A DNA stretch of 9,269 nucleotides from Bacteroidia bacterium (GTDB lineage: Bacteria; Bacteroidota; Bacteroidia; UBA8524). This document shows, piece by piece, positions 1-7,874 of the stretch (position 1 is the first letter of the stretch; every line of letters starts with the position of its first letter). Under the pieces are notes generated by a model. That model had not been told where the DNA came from. It did no database searches and saw only the letters and a list, made by a program, of their open reading frames with translations. The position numbers and the translations under genes were made by a program. The stretch is taken from NCBI GenBank assembly GCA_023277325.1, contig JALRIQ010000038.1, positions 1-9,269 of the forward strand, in the 5' to 3' direction.

Positions 1-2589
1 CACATCATCATATACCGGAGCAACAGGAATATTATGCTCGATACCACTATGACCGTCGAGAATCATGCTCATATTATGATAGAAAAATGAACCTCCTTCT
101 GGATATACCATCACGCCCAAGCTATCCGCGGCTGTAATTACCTGCTGACGTTGTTCGCGTCGTGGCTGGTTATAGCTTTTCACCGAAAAAGCACCAAAAG
201 CCTGCGTTCTGTATACTGCCGAACGTGCATCATCATAATTATTGATGACTGCCTTAAAGTCGCCATCTGCTCCATAAAGAATCGTTCCTGTAGAATAAAT
301 ACGCGGTCCAAGCATACGACCGGCTTTTACCATCTCGCTTTGGGTAAAGACCATTTCCGTATTCGAACTTGGGTCGTGGGTAGTCGTCACTCCATAAGCC
401 AGGTTGGCAACATAAGGCCAGTAGTTTTGTGGATGGATACCTTCACGGAAGGTCCATAGGTGAGCGTGCACATCCACCATTCCCGGCATAATGGTTTTGC
501 CGACACAGTCGCGGATATCACTTATGCCTTTAACTGCGGAATTGGCTGGATCATAGCTGCCTTCGCCCACTTCAGCAATCTTATTTTCCTTCACCACGAT
601 ATATCCCTTTTCTATCACCTTGTCTTTCGAATCAACTGTGATGATGCGGGCATTATTGAGCACATAAGTTTCTGTCGGCTTGTCGGTTTTGATTTGCAAA
701 TTGACAGGCTGTCCATGCAAAGGCAGGTTTTCCAAAGAATCCTTTGCCTCAGGTAAAAACAAGAAGCGCTCGTTTAGGGGTTTAGTGAAGTATTCGTCGC
801 CTAAAGTCCAGCAGAGTGTTTTGCTATCATTCGACCAGTGCAGGTTGATTCCTGCATCTTTAGCGAATTGAGCTACAGGGACATTTTTCGCTCCTGCTGC
901 CAGTTCCAATGTTTGTCCGGTTTGCGGGAATGCGGCCACATAAACCTTATGCAAATCCGTAAAAGCTACCCAACGATTGTCAGGGCTCACGCAATAATCC
1001 TTGGCATAAGTAGAGCTGATTACCTGCTCCATCTCATAACCCGCTTTATTCATCTTGAACAAGGAGTTTCCACGATGAAAGTAGATGGTCTGTCCATCTT
1101 TAGAGAAGAATGGTTTTGCCACGGCATTGCCAATTTGTTTTGCATTGCTGCCATCCGCATTCATGGTATAGATTCCGGCATCTTCCGTCCAGGCGAAACC
1201 TTGGTGGTCATTGCCATGTTCTTTCCAATAAAGGATCTCTTTGCCATCTGGGGAATAGGCTGGGTTTCGGAAAATTCCCTTTCCCTGACTGAGCTTTTTG
1301 GCTTTCCCTCCTTTCAAAGGAAGCGAATAAATGGCTCCAGTTTCTGAATCCGACCAGCCAACAAACAAGAGGTTTTTTCCATCCGAAGAAAAGCTTGGCT
1401 CAAATTCAAAATAGTCGGTTTGAGCAGTGAGTCGTGTTGGGTTACCATTTGGCAGTTCCTTTTTGTAGAGGTATCCGGCAGCGCTAAAGACGAGGGTTTT
1501 TCCATCTGGAGAAGTTACCGCATGACGAATCATTTTGCTGGTAAAGGTCTCTGGAGCCACCTCCTGACGGTAGCGAATCGCCTTTCTAATTTTTTGATGC
1601 ACATTCGCTTGAAAAGGAATTTCCTTCACTTCGCGGCTTGTGGTATTGATGCGGAGAATTTTTCCATGCGACCAGATGACAATTTCCTTTGAATCCGGGG
1701 TCCAGGTATAGCCGGTATAGACCCCAAAGATTGCCCAGGCTTCTTGCTGGTCTTTGCTCAAAGAATCATACAAAGGCCATTCGATGCCACTTTCCAAATC
1801 ATGCAAAAAGAGGACAGACTTCTCACGAACGCGTTTTACGAATGAGATATATTTTCCATCAGGAGATGCTTGAGGGCGAACAGCACCACCACCGCCAGAG
1901 AGAATGGTTTCAATCTCACCTGTATGGAGGTCATACCTTTTCACCACATAGATTTGGCTATTGGGGTCTTTATTGTATTGAAAAGCGCCTCCTGGGTAAA
2001 CATCTTCTGAATAATAAACATAACGACCGCTTGGGTCGAAGCAAGGCTCGTTTAAATCCTGCTGGTTGTTTTTTCTTTTGGTCAACTGAATGCCTTTCCC
2101 TCCGGAAATATGGTACATCCAAAGTTCTCCAGCACCCAAAGAGCGGCCAGAAGTAAAGTGTTTTCTGGCCACGATATACTCACCACCTGGCGACCATACC
2201 GCATTGTTCAACAGGCGGAAATCTTCGTTGGTAATTGGTTTTGCATCCGATCCGTCGGCGTTCATGTACCAGATATTGTCACCGCCGCCCACATCGCTGG
2301 TGAACAGGATTTTGCTGCCATCCGGACTGAACCTCGGTTGTACCTCGAAAGCCAGACCGCCACGAATCAAGGTGGCTTCTCCTCCGGAGGCTGGAAGTGT
2401 ATAGATATCACCAAGAAGGTCGAAGACGATGGTCTTTCCGTCGGGACTTAAATCCAGATTCATCCAAGTACCTTCATTGACGGTGAAGGCTACGGAATCA
2501 TAATTTCCCGGAGGGTTATTTACCTCCCATTTCTGTGCATTGACAGCCATAATGGCCAGCACCGATAAACAAGTAAAAAGTGAACGCAT
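1..2589 (-). CDS. Secreted amidohydrolase with N-terminal TolB-like (PD40) beta-propeller, partial at its C-terminus
   Basis: The frame is open for 863 codons from an ATG at 2589-2587 to the left edge, so the C-terminus lies outside the window. The first 18 or so residues (MRSLFTCLSVLAIMAVNA, then QKW) form a Sec signal peptide with a likely AxA-type cleavage site, so the protein is exported. From about residue 45 to 620 there are roughly eleven PD40/WD40-like blades, marked by repeated SPDGK/SPDNR-type turns followed by short beta strands and by D/GSxAKxIT-type ends. From about residue 645 an amidohydrolase domain begins (NARIITVD, then IMPGMVDVHAHLW). Visible metal-ligand candidates are H708 and H710 (HAH), K804 (SVKSY, the usual carboxylated lysine) and H852 (GIEH). 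The last catalytic Asp would lie beyond the edge. Proteins of this build are usually annotated as amidohydrolases or TolB-like proteins; the substrate is unknown. It starts 46 bases after purM with no clear promoter between them, so read-through from purM is possible. Family and export are secure; the reaction is not. Confidence 0.93.
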   Translation of the reverse strand, partial: MRSLFTCLSVLAIMAVNAQKWEVNNPPGNYDSVAFTVNEGTWMNLDLSPDGKTIVFDLLGDIYTLPASGGEATLIRGGLAFEVQPRFSPDGSKILFTSDVGGGDNIWYMNADGSDAKPITNEDFRLLNNAVWSPGGEYIVARKHFTSGRSLGAGELWMYHISGGKGIQLTKRKNNQQDLNEPCFDPSGRYVYYSEDVYPGGAFQYNKDPNSQIYVVKRYDLHTGEIETILSGGGGAVRPQASPDGKYISFVKRVREKSVLFLHDLESGIEWPLYDSLSKDQQEAWAIFGVYTGYTWTPDSKEIVIWSHGKILRINTTSREVKEIPFQANVHQKIRKAIRYRQEVAPETFTSKMIRHAVTSPDGKTLVFSAAGYLYKKELPNGNPTRLTAQTDYFEFEPSFSSDGKNLLFVGWSDSETGAIYSLPLKGGKAKKLSQGKGIFRNPAYSPDGKEILYWKEHGNDHQGFAWTEDAGIYTMNADGSNAKQIGNAVAKPFFSKDGQTIYFHRGNSLFKMNKAGYEMEQVISSTYAKDYCVSPDNRWVAFTDLHKVYVAAFPQTGQTLELAAGAKNVPVAQFAKDAGINLHWSNDSKTLCWTLGDEYFTKPLNERFLFLPEAKDSLENLPLHGQPVNLQIKTDKPTETYVLNNARIITVDSKDKVIEKGYIVVKENKIAEVGEGSYDPANSAVKGISDIRDCVGKTIMPGMVDVHAHLWTFREGIHPQNYWPYVANLAYGVTTTHDPSSNTEMVFTQSEMVKAGRMLGPRIYSTGTILYGADGDFKAVINNYDDARSAVYRTQAFGAFSVKSYNQPRREQRQQVITAADSLGVMVYPEGGSFFYHNMSMILDGHSGIEHNIPVAPVYDDV

Positions 2590-2635
2590 GGCACGAATAT
2601 ACACATGCCTTGCCTATTGATGAATACGCTGTTGC

Positions 2636-3799
2636 TTAATAGCGGAAGCTGCCTTGTGGGGTGTCGATTTGAACCGCTTTTTCTGATGAGGCTTTCACTT
2701 CCCCAACAATTTGCGCGTCAATCTTCATGGATTGTGCGATAGCAATCAGGTCGGTAACGTATTTCTCGTCGACATACACTTCGAGGCGATGACCCATGTT
2801 AAATACCTGGTACATTTCCTTCCAATCGGTATGCGACTGAGCCTGAATCATGTCAAACAAAGGAGGAATTGGGAAGAGGTTATTTTTAACCACTTCAACT
2901 GGCTCGTCCATAAAATGTTTCACCTTGGTTTGTGCTCCACCGCTGCAATGGATAAATGCTCCGATTTCCTCGCGAGGAATTTGCTTCAAAATCTCTTTTG
3001 CCAATGGCAGGTAGGTACGTGTTGGGGAAAGAACGAGTTTCCCTGCATTGATTGGCGCATCTTTCCAGCTGTCTGTAAGTTTGAGCCCGCCGGTATATAC
3101 CACATCCTGATCCAATGCCGGGTCGAAGCTTTCGGGATAGTTCTGCGCATAGTGCTTGGAGAATACATCATGGCGTGCCGAGGTTAAGCCATTGCTGCCC
3201 ATTCCTCCGTTATATTCTGATTCATAGCTAGCTTGTCCGTAAGAAGCAAAACCAACAATAACCTGACCTGGGCGGACTTTCGCCTCAATAATCTCTTTTC
3301 TTGGAACGCGTGCGGTAACAGTAGAATCTACGATGATGGTGCGCACTAAGTCGCCGACATCAGCCGTTTCTCCTCCGGTTAATACCATGTCGATGCCCTG
3401 ATCGCGCATGTTTTGAAGAAACTCTTCCGTACCATTGATAATGGCTGCGATGACTTCTCCAGGAATAAGGTTTTTATTCCGTCCGATGGTAGACGACAAA
3501 AGCATGTTTTCGGTGATTCCGACACACAATAAATCGTCGGTATTCATCACGATGGCATCTTGTGCTATGCCTTTCCATACTGACAAATCACCTGTTTCTT
3601 TCCAGTAGAGGTAGGCTAAAGAAGACTTGGTTCCGGCACCATCGGCATGCATCACATTGCACCAGTTTGCATCGCCTCCCATAAAATCTGGGATTACTTT
3701 ACAAAAAGCGTTCGGAAACAAACCCTTATCAAGTTTGCTGATAGCCTTGTGCACGTCTTCTTTCTGGGAGGAAACCCCTCTTTTGGCGTATTTGTCCAT
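2636..3799 (-). CDS. purM: Phosphoribosylformylglycinamidine cyclo-ligase (AIR synthetase)
   Basis: PurM converts formylglycinamidine ribonucleotide plus ATP to 5-aminoimidazole ribonucleotide, the fifth step of de novo purine synthesis, in the cytoplasm. The 387-residue product shows the family landmarks in order: MDKYAKRGVS at the start, HADGAGTKS (51-59, nucleotide-binding loop, cf. TDGVGTK in E. coli), QDAIVMNTDDLLCVG (80-94), TGGETAD (141-147), GLTSARH (204-210), HCSGGAQTK (284-292) and QVFNMGHRLEVYV (331-343). It is about 40 residues longer than the E. coli enzyme (about 345), as is usual for the Bacteroidota form. The frame stays open upstream to an ATG at 3910, but those 37 extra residues are cysteine/arginine-rich and have no counterpart in PurM. 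They are antiframe translation of a kinase pseudogene and lie across the -7 box at 3820-3827, so the ATG at 3799-3797 is chosen. No other purine gene is visible nearby. Confidence 0.95.
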   Translation of the reverse strand: MDKYAKRGVSSQKEDVHKAISKLDKGLFPNAFCKVIPDFMGGDANWCNVMHADGAGTKSSLAYLYWKETGDLSVWKGIAQDAIVMNTDDLLCVGITENMLLSSTIGRNKNLIPGEVIAAIINGTEEFLQNMRDQGIDMVLTGGETADVGDLVRTIIVDSTVTARVPRKEIIEAKVRPGQVIVGFASYGQASYESEYNGGMGSNGLTSARHDVFSKHYAQNYPESFDPALDQDVVYTGGLKLTDSWKDAPINAGKLVLSPTRTYLPLAKEILKQIPREEIGAFIHCSGGAQTKVKHFMDEPVEVVKNNLFPIPPLFDMIQAQSHTDWKEMYQVFNMGHRLEVYVDEKYVTDLIAIAQSMKIDAQIVGEVKASSEKAVQIDTPQGSFRY

Positions 3800-3819
3800 G
3801 GATATTCGCGTATTTGGGG

Positions 3820-3827
3820 CAAAGGTA
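3820..3827 (-). promoter_or_regulatory. Bacteroidota -7 promoter box for purM
   Basis: Read on the minus strand this is TACCTTTG, an exact match to the Bacteroidota -7 consensus TAnnTTTG, ending 20 bases before the chosen purM ATG. It would give a leader of roughly 15 bases. I see no TTG/TTTG -33 element at the expected distance upstream. The box falls within the last recognisable codons of the kinase pseudogene. It also argues for the internal purM start at 3799 over the longer frame. Confidence 0.55.
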
Positions 3828-4458
3828 AGGAACTTTTTCCTGGCTGATGTCGCAGAGCGGTTAGCGCAGCATCTGACTGAAGGTATGCAGAGCACCTCTT
3901 TCTTGTTCATTCTCTGGATCGATGAGAAAATAATTGCGATTTAATGTATTAAAACAAAGTGCGGATTGATTTGGGATTCAGGTATTCCAGCCCTGTCAGG
4001 GCCTTTTCCTTCTCCATTTCTTTCAGGCGGAGAAAGGTTTTACTCCATTCGTGGTACCAGCGAAAGGCAGTGGAGATTCCAAGCCCAAAAAACAAAACCA
4101 CGTAGGCATCAAATACCTGAAAGGAGTTCTTATTGAAGAGTTCGATAAAGTCGCCTATATAACTCCCAGTAATGACGTGAATGAGGTAATGAAGCTTGAT
4201 TAAAACATTGGTGCCCAGCAAAGTCAGCAAAAACCAAAGGCCAAAAAATACTTGCCTGCGCTACTGGAACTTGCGCAATAATGGGCCCATAAACAGGCAG
4301 AGCATATAGACGACCCCTACATCGGCAAAGGTGTTTAAGATCACCTGCATGTACTCATCATTCAGCGATTCGTGCCACAAAAATGTGCAGTAGGCGAGAA
4401 ACCGACCTGCTTGATGGATTTTTTCTCTCAAGCTTGTTGGCGTCCCGCCGACAAGCAA
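3822..4458 (-). pseudogene. Decayed LytS-type sensor histidine kinase, N-terminal half only
   Basis: Two short open frames here (4458-4261 and 4230-3949) are in the same phase and separated by one TAG at 4261-4263. Bridged, they give several hydrophobic membrane segments, then the linker LKEMEKEKALTGLEYL that precedes the H-box in LytS/His_kinase (PF06580) sensors. Right after it, one base short of frame, comes QINPHF (3973-3956), the phospho-acceptor His motif, with CAC at 3961-3959. One base short again, FNTLNRNYF starts at 3953 and runs on to FSQMLR (3864). A TAA at 3863-3861 stands where the family has Tyr (LRY), then DISQEKVP (3851-3828) matches the usual EKVPL segment. Nothing follows: the rest of the kinase domain and the whole ATPase domain are missing, and purM begins. 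The apparent start MLVGGTPTS is the translation of a hairpin repeat; kinase-like sequence begins near LREKIH (4431). Two stops, two frameshifts and the missing C-terminal half make this a pseudogene. The frameshifts lie beside short homopolymers and could be sequencing errors, but the truncation could not. Confidence 0.88.
4432..4456. repeat. GC-rich palindromic hairpin (REP-like) between rmuC and the kinase pseudogene
   Basis: GCTTGTTGGC (4432-4441) and GCCGACAAGC (4447-4456) pair over ten positions with a single G-T wobble, around the loop GTCCC. The element is clearly more GC-rich than its surroundings. A second, weaker stem follows nearer the rmuC stop: TCGACT (4468-4473) with AGTCGA (4482-4487). 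Neither strand has a T-run directly after the strong hairpin, so it is not a classical intrinsic terminator, though it may protect or end the rmuC mRNA. Its position and shape suggest an interspersed palindromic repeat; no second copy occurs in this window. Confidence 0.6.
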
Positions 4459-4494
4459 GCCCTAGCTTCGACTTGTCGATGAGTCGACTATGAA

Positions 4495-5805
4495 TTACTC
4501 TTCGCTGCGATCAAGCAACTTATCATTCATCTGCTTGGAAGTTTTCGCACCCAGCGATTTGAGTTTCTCTGCTCTCCGAACCAAATTACCCGTTCCATCC
4601 ACCAATTTATTCATGGCATCGGAATAGGTCTTTTTAGAGGTGTCCATTTGTTGTCCGAGTTTGATCAGGTCTTCGGAAAAGTTCACGAATTTATCATACA
4701 TATCTCCCGCCTGTCGCGCTATCTCCAATACATTTCGGTTTTGGTATTCGTAGCGCCAGATATTGGCAACTGTGCGCAGGGTGGCTAATAAGGTACTCGG
4801 ACTAACCAACACAATCTGCTTTTCATAAGCTTGGTTAAACAGGTCGGACTCTGCCTGAAGTGCCGTGCTAAATGCAGGTTCAATTGGAATAAACATCAAC
4901 ACAAAATCGAGTCCTTCGACGCCGTACAACTTTTGGTAATCCTTGGCAGATAGTTGTTTGATGTGATTTTTAATCGACTGCACATGCATCTTCAGATTCA
5001 ATGCACGGTCTTCATCTGTTTCGGCATTAATCGCTTGCTCATAGGCCACCAGGGAAACCTTGGAGTCGATAACGATATTCTTGTTATCCGGAAGTTTGAC
5101 AACCACATCCGGACGAAGTCTTCCGCCTTCTGTTGTGGTCGATTCCTGAACAATAAATTCCTGGCCTTTCACCAAGCCGCTTTTTTCCAAAATGCTTTCC
5201 AGGATATATTCTCCCCAATTTCCTTGAGCCTTCGTATCACCTTTTAGGGCACGGGTGAGGTTTTCTGCTTCTTTGGTAATTTGTTGATTAAGTTCCTTAA
5301 GGTTCTTCAGCTGCTCACCGAGCGAGCTGTTCATGCGTACATTCTCTTTGTTACTTTCTTCTACCTTCTTCTCAAATTCTCCCAACTTTTCTTTGAGTGG
5401 GTTGAGCAGCTCTCCCAGGCTCGTTTTATTTTGATCGGTAAACTTCTTGCTCTTTTCCTCGAGAATCTCGTTGGCTAAATTCTTGAATTGAAGGGTCATT
5501 CGTTCATTCAGTTTTTCCAACTCGCCTTTTTGTTCTTCCATGCGCTGTTGGAGGCCTAGTCCTTCAGATTTCAAGGTGGCATTCTCACGCATTAATTGCT
5601 GATTCGTGGAGTCCAGTTCCTCAAGCCTTTTATCAAGCTCTTGTTTTCGGTTTTCTAGGGCCAATACATTTTGTTCCAGTCGTGCTTTTTCCACTTGAAC
5701 CTGCTGCACGTCTACTTCACCTGAGCGCTTTCTATTTAAAGCAATGAAATAGCCAACAACAGCTCCCAACAATACACCGCATAAAAGAAAAAGAATACCC
5801 TCCAT
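4495..5805 (-). CDS. rmuC: DNA recombination protein RmuC
   Basis: RmuC proteins are predicted membrane-anchored nucleases first described as limiting recombination at inverted repeats; their exact substrate is still not settled. The 436-residue product has the full family layout. An N-terminal transmembrane anchor (residues 4-23, LFLLCGVLLGAVVGYFIAL) is followed by a long charged coiled coil (about 33-185). The RmuC domain then runs from about 190 to 400 with the PD-(D/E)XK-like signature: E199 in GNWGEY, D233 in RLRPDVVV and D247/K249 in VIDSK. Further family segments are LMFIPIEPAF (303-312), VSPSTLLATLRTV (334-346) and IWRYEYQ (349-355). The C-terminal tail is charged and helical. Length is normal and all catalytic candidates are present, so it should be functional. 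It is divergent from the acyl-CoA synthetase with 169 bases between starts, and its 3' side faces the hairpin and the kinase pseudogene. No good Shine-Dalgarno sequence or -7 box is seen before the ATG. Confidence 0.95.
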   Translation of the reverse strand: MEGILFLLCGVLLGAVVGYFIALNRKRSGEVDVQQVQVEKARLEQNVLALENRKQELDKRLEELDSTNQQLMRENATLKSEGLGLQQRMEEQKGELEKLNERMTLQFKNLANEILEEKSKKFTDQNKTSLGELLNPLKEKLGEFEKKVEESNKENVRMNSSLGEQLKNLKELNQQITKEAENLTRALKGDTKAQGNWGEYILESILEKSGLVKGQEFIVQESTTTEGGRLRPDVVVKLPDNKNIVIDSKVSLVAYEQAINAETDEDRALNLKMHVQSIKNHIKQLSAKDYQKLYGVEGLDFVLMFIPIEPAFSTALQAESDLFNQAYEKQIVLVSPSTLLATLRTVANIWRYEYQNRNVLEIARQAGDMYDKFVNFSEDLIKLGQQMDTSKKTYSDAMNKLVDGTGNLVRRAEKLKSLGAKTSKQMNDKLLDRSEE

Positions 5806-5974
5806 GCTTCAAATTACGCTATCACGGAGTGGTCATCCAAACAATTTATTGGAGAAAATCGATAAGCCATAGTCAACCGCGTTAGGGGCATTGAGAAAAA
5901 CCATAAGGCCTCGAGTTTGTTAAAAGCTTCATATTCTCGACCTTTTTCCGATATTCGAATAAACCCAAACCTAA

Positions 5975-7867
5975 ATGAAGCTACCAAATTCCCTGCATCA
6001 AATGCTGCGCGATACTGTCGCGAATACCAAGCAATTAAGCGATACTTTTTTAATGCAAAAGATTGATGGTGAGTACAAAGCATTCACCTATGGCGATATT
6101 CTGGATAGGGTCAATTCCGTATCTGCCTACATGGTAGAAAACGGTTACACCAAAGGCGAAAGACTCGCTATGATGCTGGAAAACTGTCCGGAATACCTCG
6201 TATTTGACCAAGCATTAATGCAAATTGGCTGTGTCAATGCCTCCATTTACCCCACACTCCCCGAAAATGAGATAGAATATATTCTTCAAGATTCTGGCTC
6301 CAAAGGAATTTTGGTAGGAAGTCCGTTTTTACTGCGGAAACTGCTAAAAGTGGTAGACAACTGTCCTGATATTAGGCATATCTTCATCAATTTTGAAATG
6401 GAGAATGCAAAATCAGATGATCCGCGCTTGGTTTCCTTGCATGACCTCTTCAGGATGGGAAAAAATCTGTACTTTAAAAACAAAGAAGGCATAGAAAAGC
6501 TCTTTGAATCAATTGGACCTAAAGACCTGGCTTCCCTCATCTATACCTCAGGAACGACTGGAGTTCCAAAAGGAGTAATGCTGAGCCATGAAAATTTCAT
6601 GAGTAATTTATTGATGGCAAAAACACAAGTGCCTTCCATCAGCAAAGACGATAGATACCTTTCCTTCCTCCCGCTTTGCCACGTTTATGAGCGTTTGGCG
6701 ACTTATTACTTGGGAATTTATGTGGGAGCAGAAATCGCATTCGCACAAGGCATTGAAAGTATCTCGGCGAATATGATTGAGGTACAGCCAACTGTAATGA
6801 CCACTGTTCCCCGACTTTTAGAAAGAGTGAAAGAGCGGGTGATAAAAAATGCCGAAGCGAAAGGCGGACTGAGTACAAAAATCTTTTATTGGGCCGTAGG
6901 TGTAGGAGAAAAGGTTCGTGTGAAAAAGGAAAACAAGCAGTGGGTAAATCCCTTTCTTGCCTTGCAGCACAGCATTGCAGGTACCTTAGTCTTTAAAAAA
7001 GTAAGAGCCCGGATGGGAGGCAAAATGCGCCTTCTTGTATCGGGTGGTGCTGCTTTGCCACAGCACGTTGGCGAATTCTTTGGAAATTTGGGCATCAATG
7101 CCCTGGAAGGATATGGATTGACAGAAACCTCTCCATTGATGAATATCAACCTGGAGGGTAGGCAGGTTTATGGCACCGTGGGGCCTGTGGTTCCTTGGTT
7201 ACAGATTGGAATTGTTGACCAGAATACGGGTACGTTCCGCACCATTCAGACCAATGAAAGTTATCATCCGGATTTTGAAAGCGAAGAAGGTGAAATCGTA
7301 GTAAAAGGTCCATCCGTGATGATGGGTTATTGGAACAAGCCAGAAGAGACGGCTGCCGTTATCGACAAGGATGGCTGGTTCCATACAGGTGACGTGGGTA
7401 AATTTTATAAAGGAAACCTGAAGATTACCGACCGCATTAAGAACATGATTGTTAACGCCTACGGAAAGAATATTTACCCTACTCCGGTTGAAAATACCTA
7501 TATGAAGAGCAACAAAATCGAGCAGATATTCTTGATTGGCGACAAACGGGAATTCATCACGGCGATTATTGTTCCTTCGAAAGAGGAAATCAAGGAGAAA
7601 TTTGGTAAAAATGAGGCCTTCTTTGAAGAGGAAGATCCATTTATCCGCGAAGAGGAAATTATTCGCTGGATGAACGAAGATATCCGTAAGCTTTCCAATG
7701 AATTGGCCAAATTTGAGCGGATCAAAAACTTCACCCTCAAACGCACCCCATTTTCAGTTGATTCTGGTGAATATACGCCAACTTTAAAAGCTAAACGTCG
7801 CGTTATTGAGACCAAATACGCTGATGAGATTGAGGCGATGTATACGGGAGTAACTGAAGAGCTTTAG
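5975..7867 (+). CDS. Long-chain acyl-CoA synthetase (AMP-forming), Faa/ACSL-type
   Basis: This 630-residue enzyme of the ANL adenylating superfamily is expected to activate long-chain fatty acids: fatty acid + ATP + CoA gives acyl-CoA + AMP + PPi, feeding lipid synthesis or degradation. The adenylation motifs are all present: A3 phosphate loop YTSGTTGVPKG (190-200), LPLCHVYER (232-240), LLVSGGAAL (353-361), A5 YGLTET (380-385), A7 GWFHTGD (467-473, D473 binds the ribose), A8 hinge LKITDRIKN (482-490) and the C-terminal lysine segment YTPTLKAKR (600-608). The total length and the TPTLKAKR ending fit the eukaryote-like Faa/ACSL branch common in Bacteroidota better than E. coli FadD. No signal peptide is seen, so it acts in the cytoplasm or at the membrane surface. 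It is the only plus-strand gene in the window and probably monocistronic; its stop lies seven bases from the stop of the convergent PspC gene. No canonical -7 box was found upstream. Chain-length preference cannot be read from the sequence. Confidence 0.94.
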   Translation: MKLPNSLHQMLRDTVANTKQLSDTFLMQKIDGEYKAFTYGDILDRVNSVSAYMVENGYTKGERLAMMLENCPEYLVFDQALMQIGCVNASIYPTLPENEIEYILQDSGSKGILVGSPFLLRKLLKVVDNCPDIRHIFINFEMENAKSDDPRLVSLHDLFRMGKNLYFKNKEGIEKLFESIGPKDLASLIYTSGTTGVPKGVMLSHENFMSNLLMAKTQVPSISKDDRYLSFLPLCHVYERLATYYLGIYVGAEIAFAQGIESISANMIEVQPTVMTTVPRLLERVKERVIKNAEAKGGLSTKIFYWAVGVGEKVRVKKENKQWVNPFLALQHSIAGTLVFKKVRARMGGKMRLLVSGGAALPQHVGEFFGNLGINALEGYGLTETSPLMNINLEGRQVYGTVGPVVPWLQIGIVDQNTGTFRTIQTNESYHPDFESEEGEIVVKGPSVMMGYWNKPEETAAVIDKDGWFHTGDVGKFYKGNLKITDRIKNMIVNAYGKNIYPTPVENTYMKSNKIEQIFLIGDKREFITAIIVPSKEEIKEKFGKNEAFFEEEDPFIREEEIIRWMNEDIRKLSNELAKFERIKNFTLKRTPFSVDSGEYTPTLKAKRRVIETKYADEIEAMYTGVTEEL

Positions 7868-7874
7868 AAAAAAC

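Noticed and set aside
151..2451. Several plus-strand open frames of 60 to 170 codons
   Set aside because: They are shadows opposite the continuous amidohydrolase frame; none has a recognisable domain or a plausible start context.
2594..2603. TATATTCG before the amidohydrolase start on the minus strand
   Set aside because: One mismatch to TAnnTTTG, practically at the ATG, and no -33 element.
3800..3910. N-terminal extension of PurM (37 residues)
   Set aside because: No PurM likeness, antiframe of kinase remnant, and it spans the predicted promoter.
3949..4458. Two separate small membrane proteins (frames 3949-4230 and 4261-4458)
   Set aside because: They are in phase, split by a single TAG, and together read as the N-terminus of one LytS-type kinase; the first 'start' codon of the 3949-4230 frame is only an internal TTG.
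5810..5841. Possible rmuC promoter: TTTG (5841-5838) and TAATTTG (5816-5810) on the minus strand
   Set aside because: The -7 candidate is one base short of TAnnTTTG, so only the TTTG half aligns with the consensus, and the start would be almost leaderless. Too weak to annotate.
5952..5961. Palindrome TATTCGAATA upstream of the acyl-CoA synthetase
   Set aside because: Ten bases long, AT-rich and expected by chance several times; no repeat of it nearby.
5814..6083. 89-codon minus-strand frame between rmuC and the acyl-CoA synthetase
   Set aside because: It overlaps the start of the synthetase on the other strand and its translation resembles nothing known; the intergenic part holds no clear feature.
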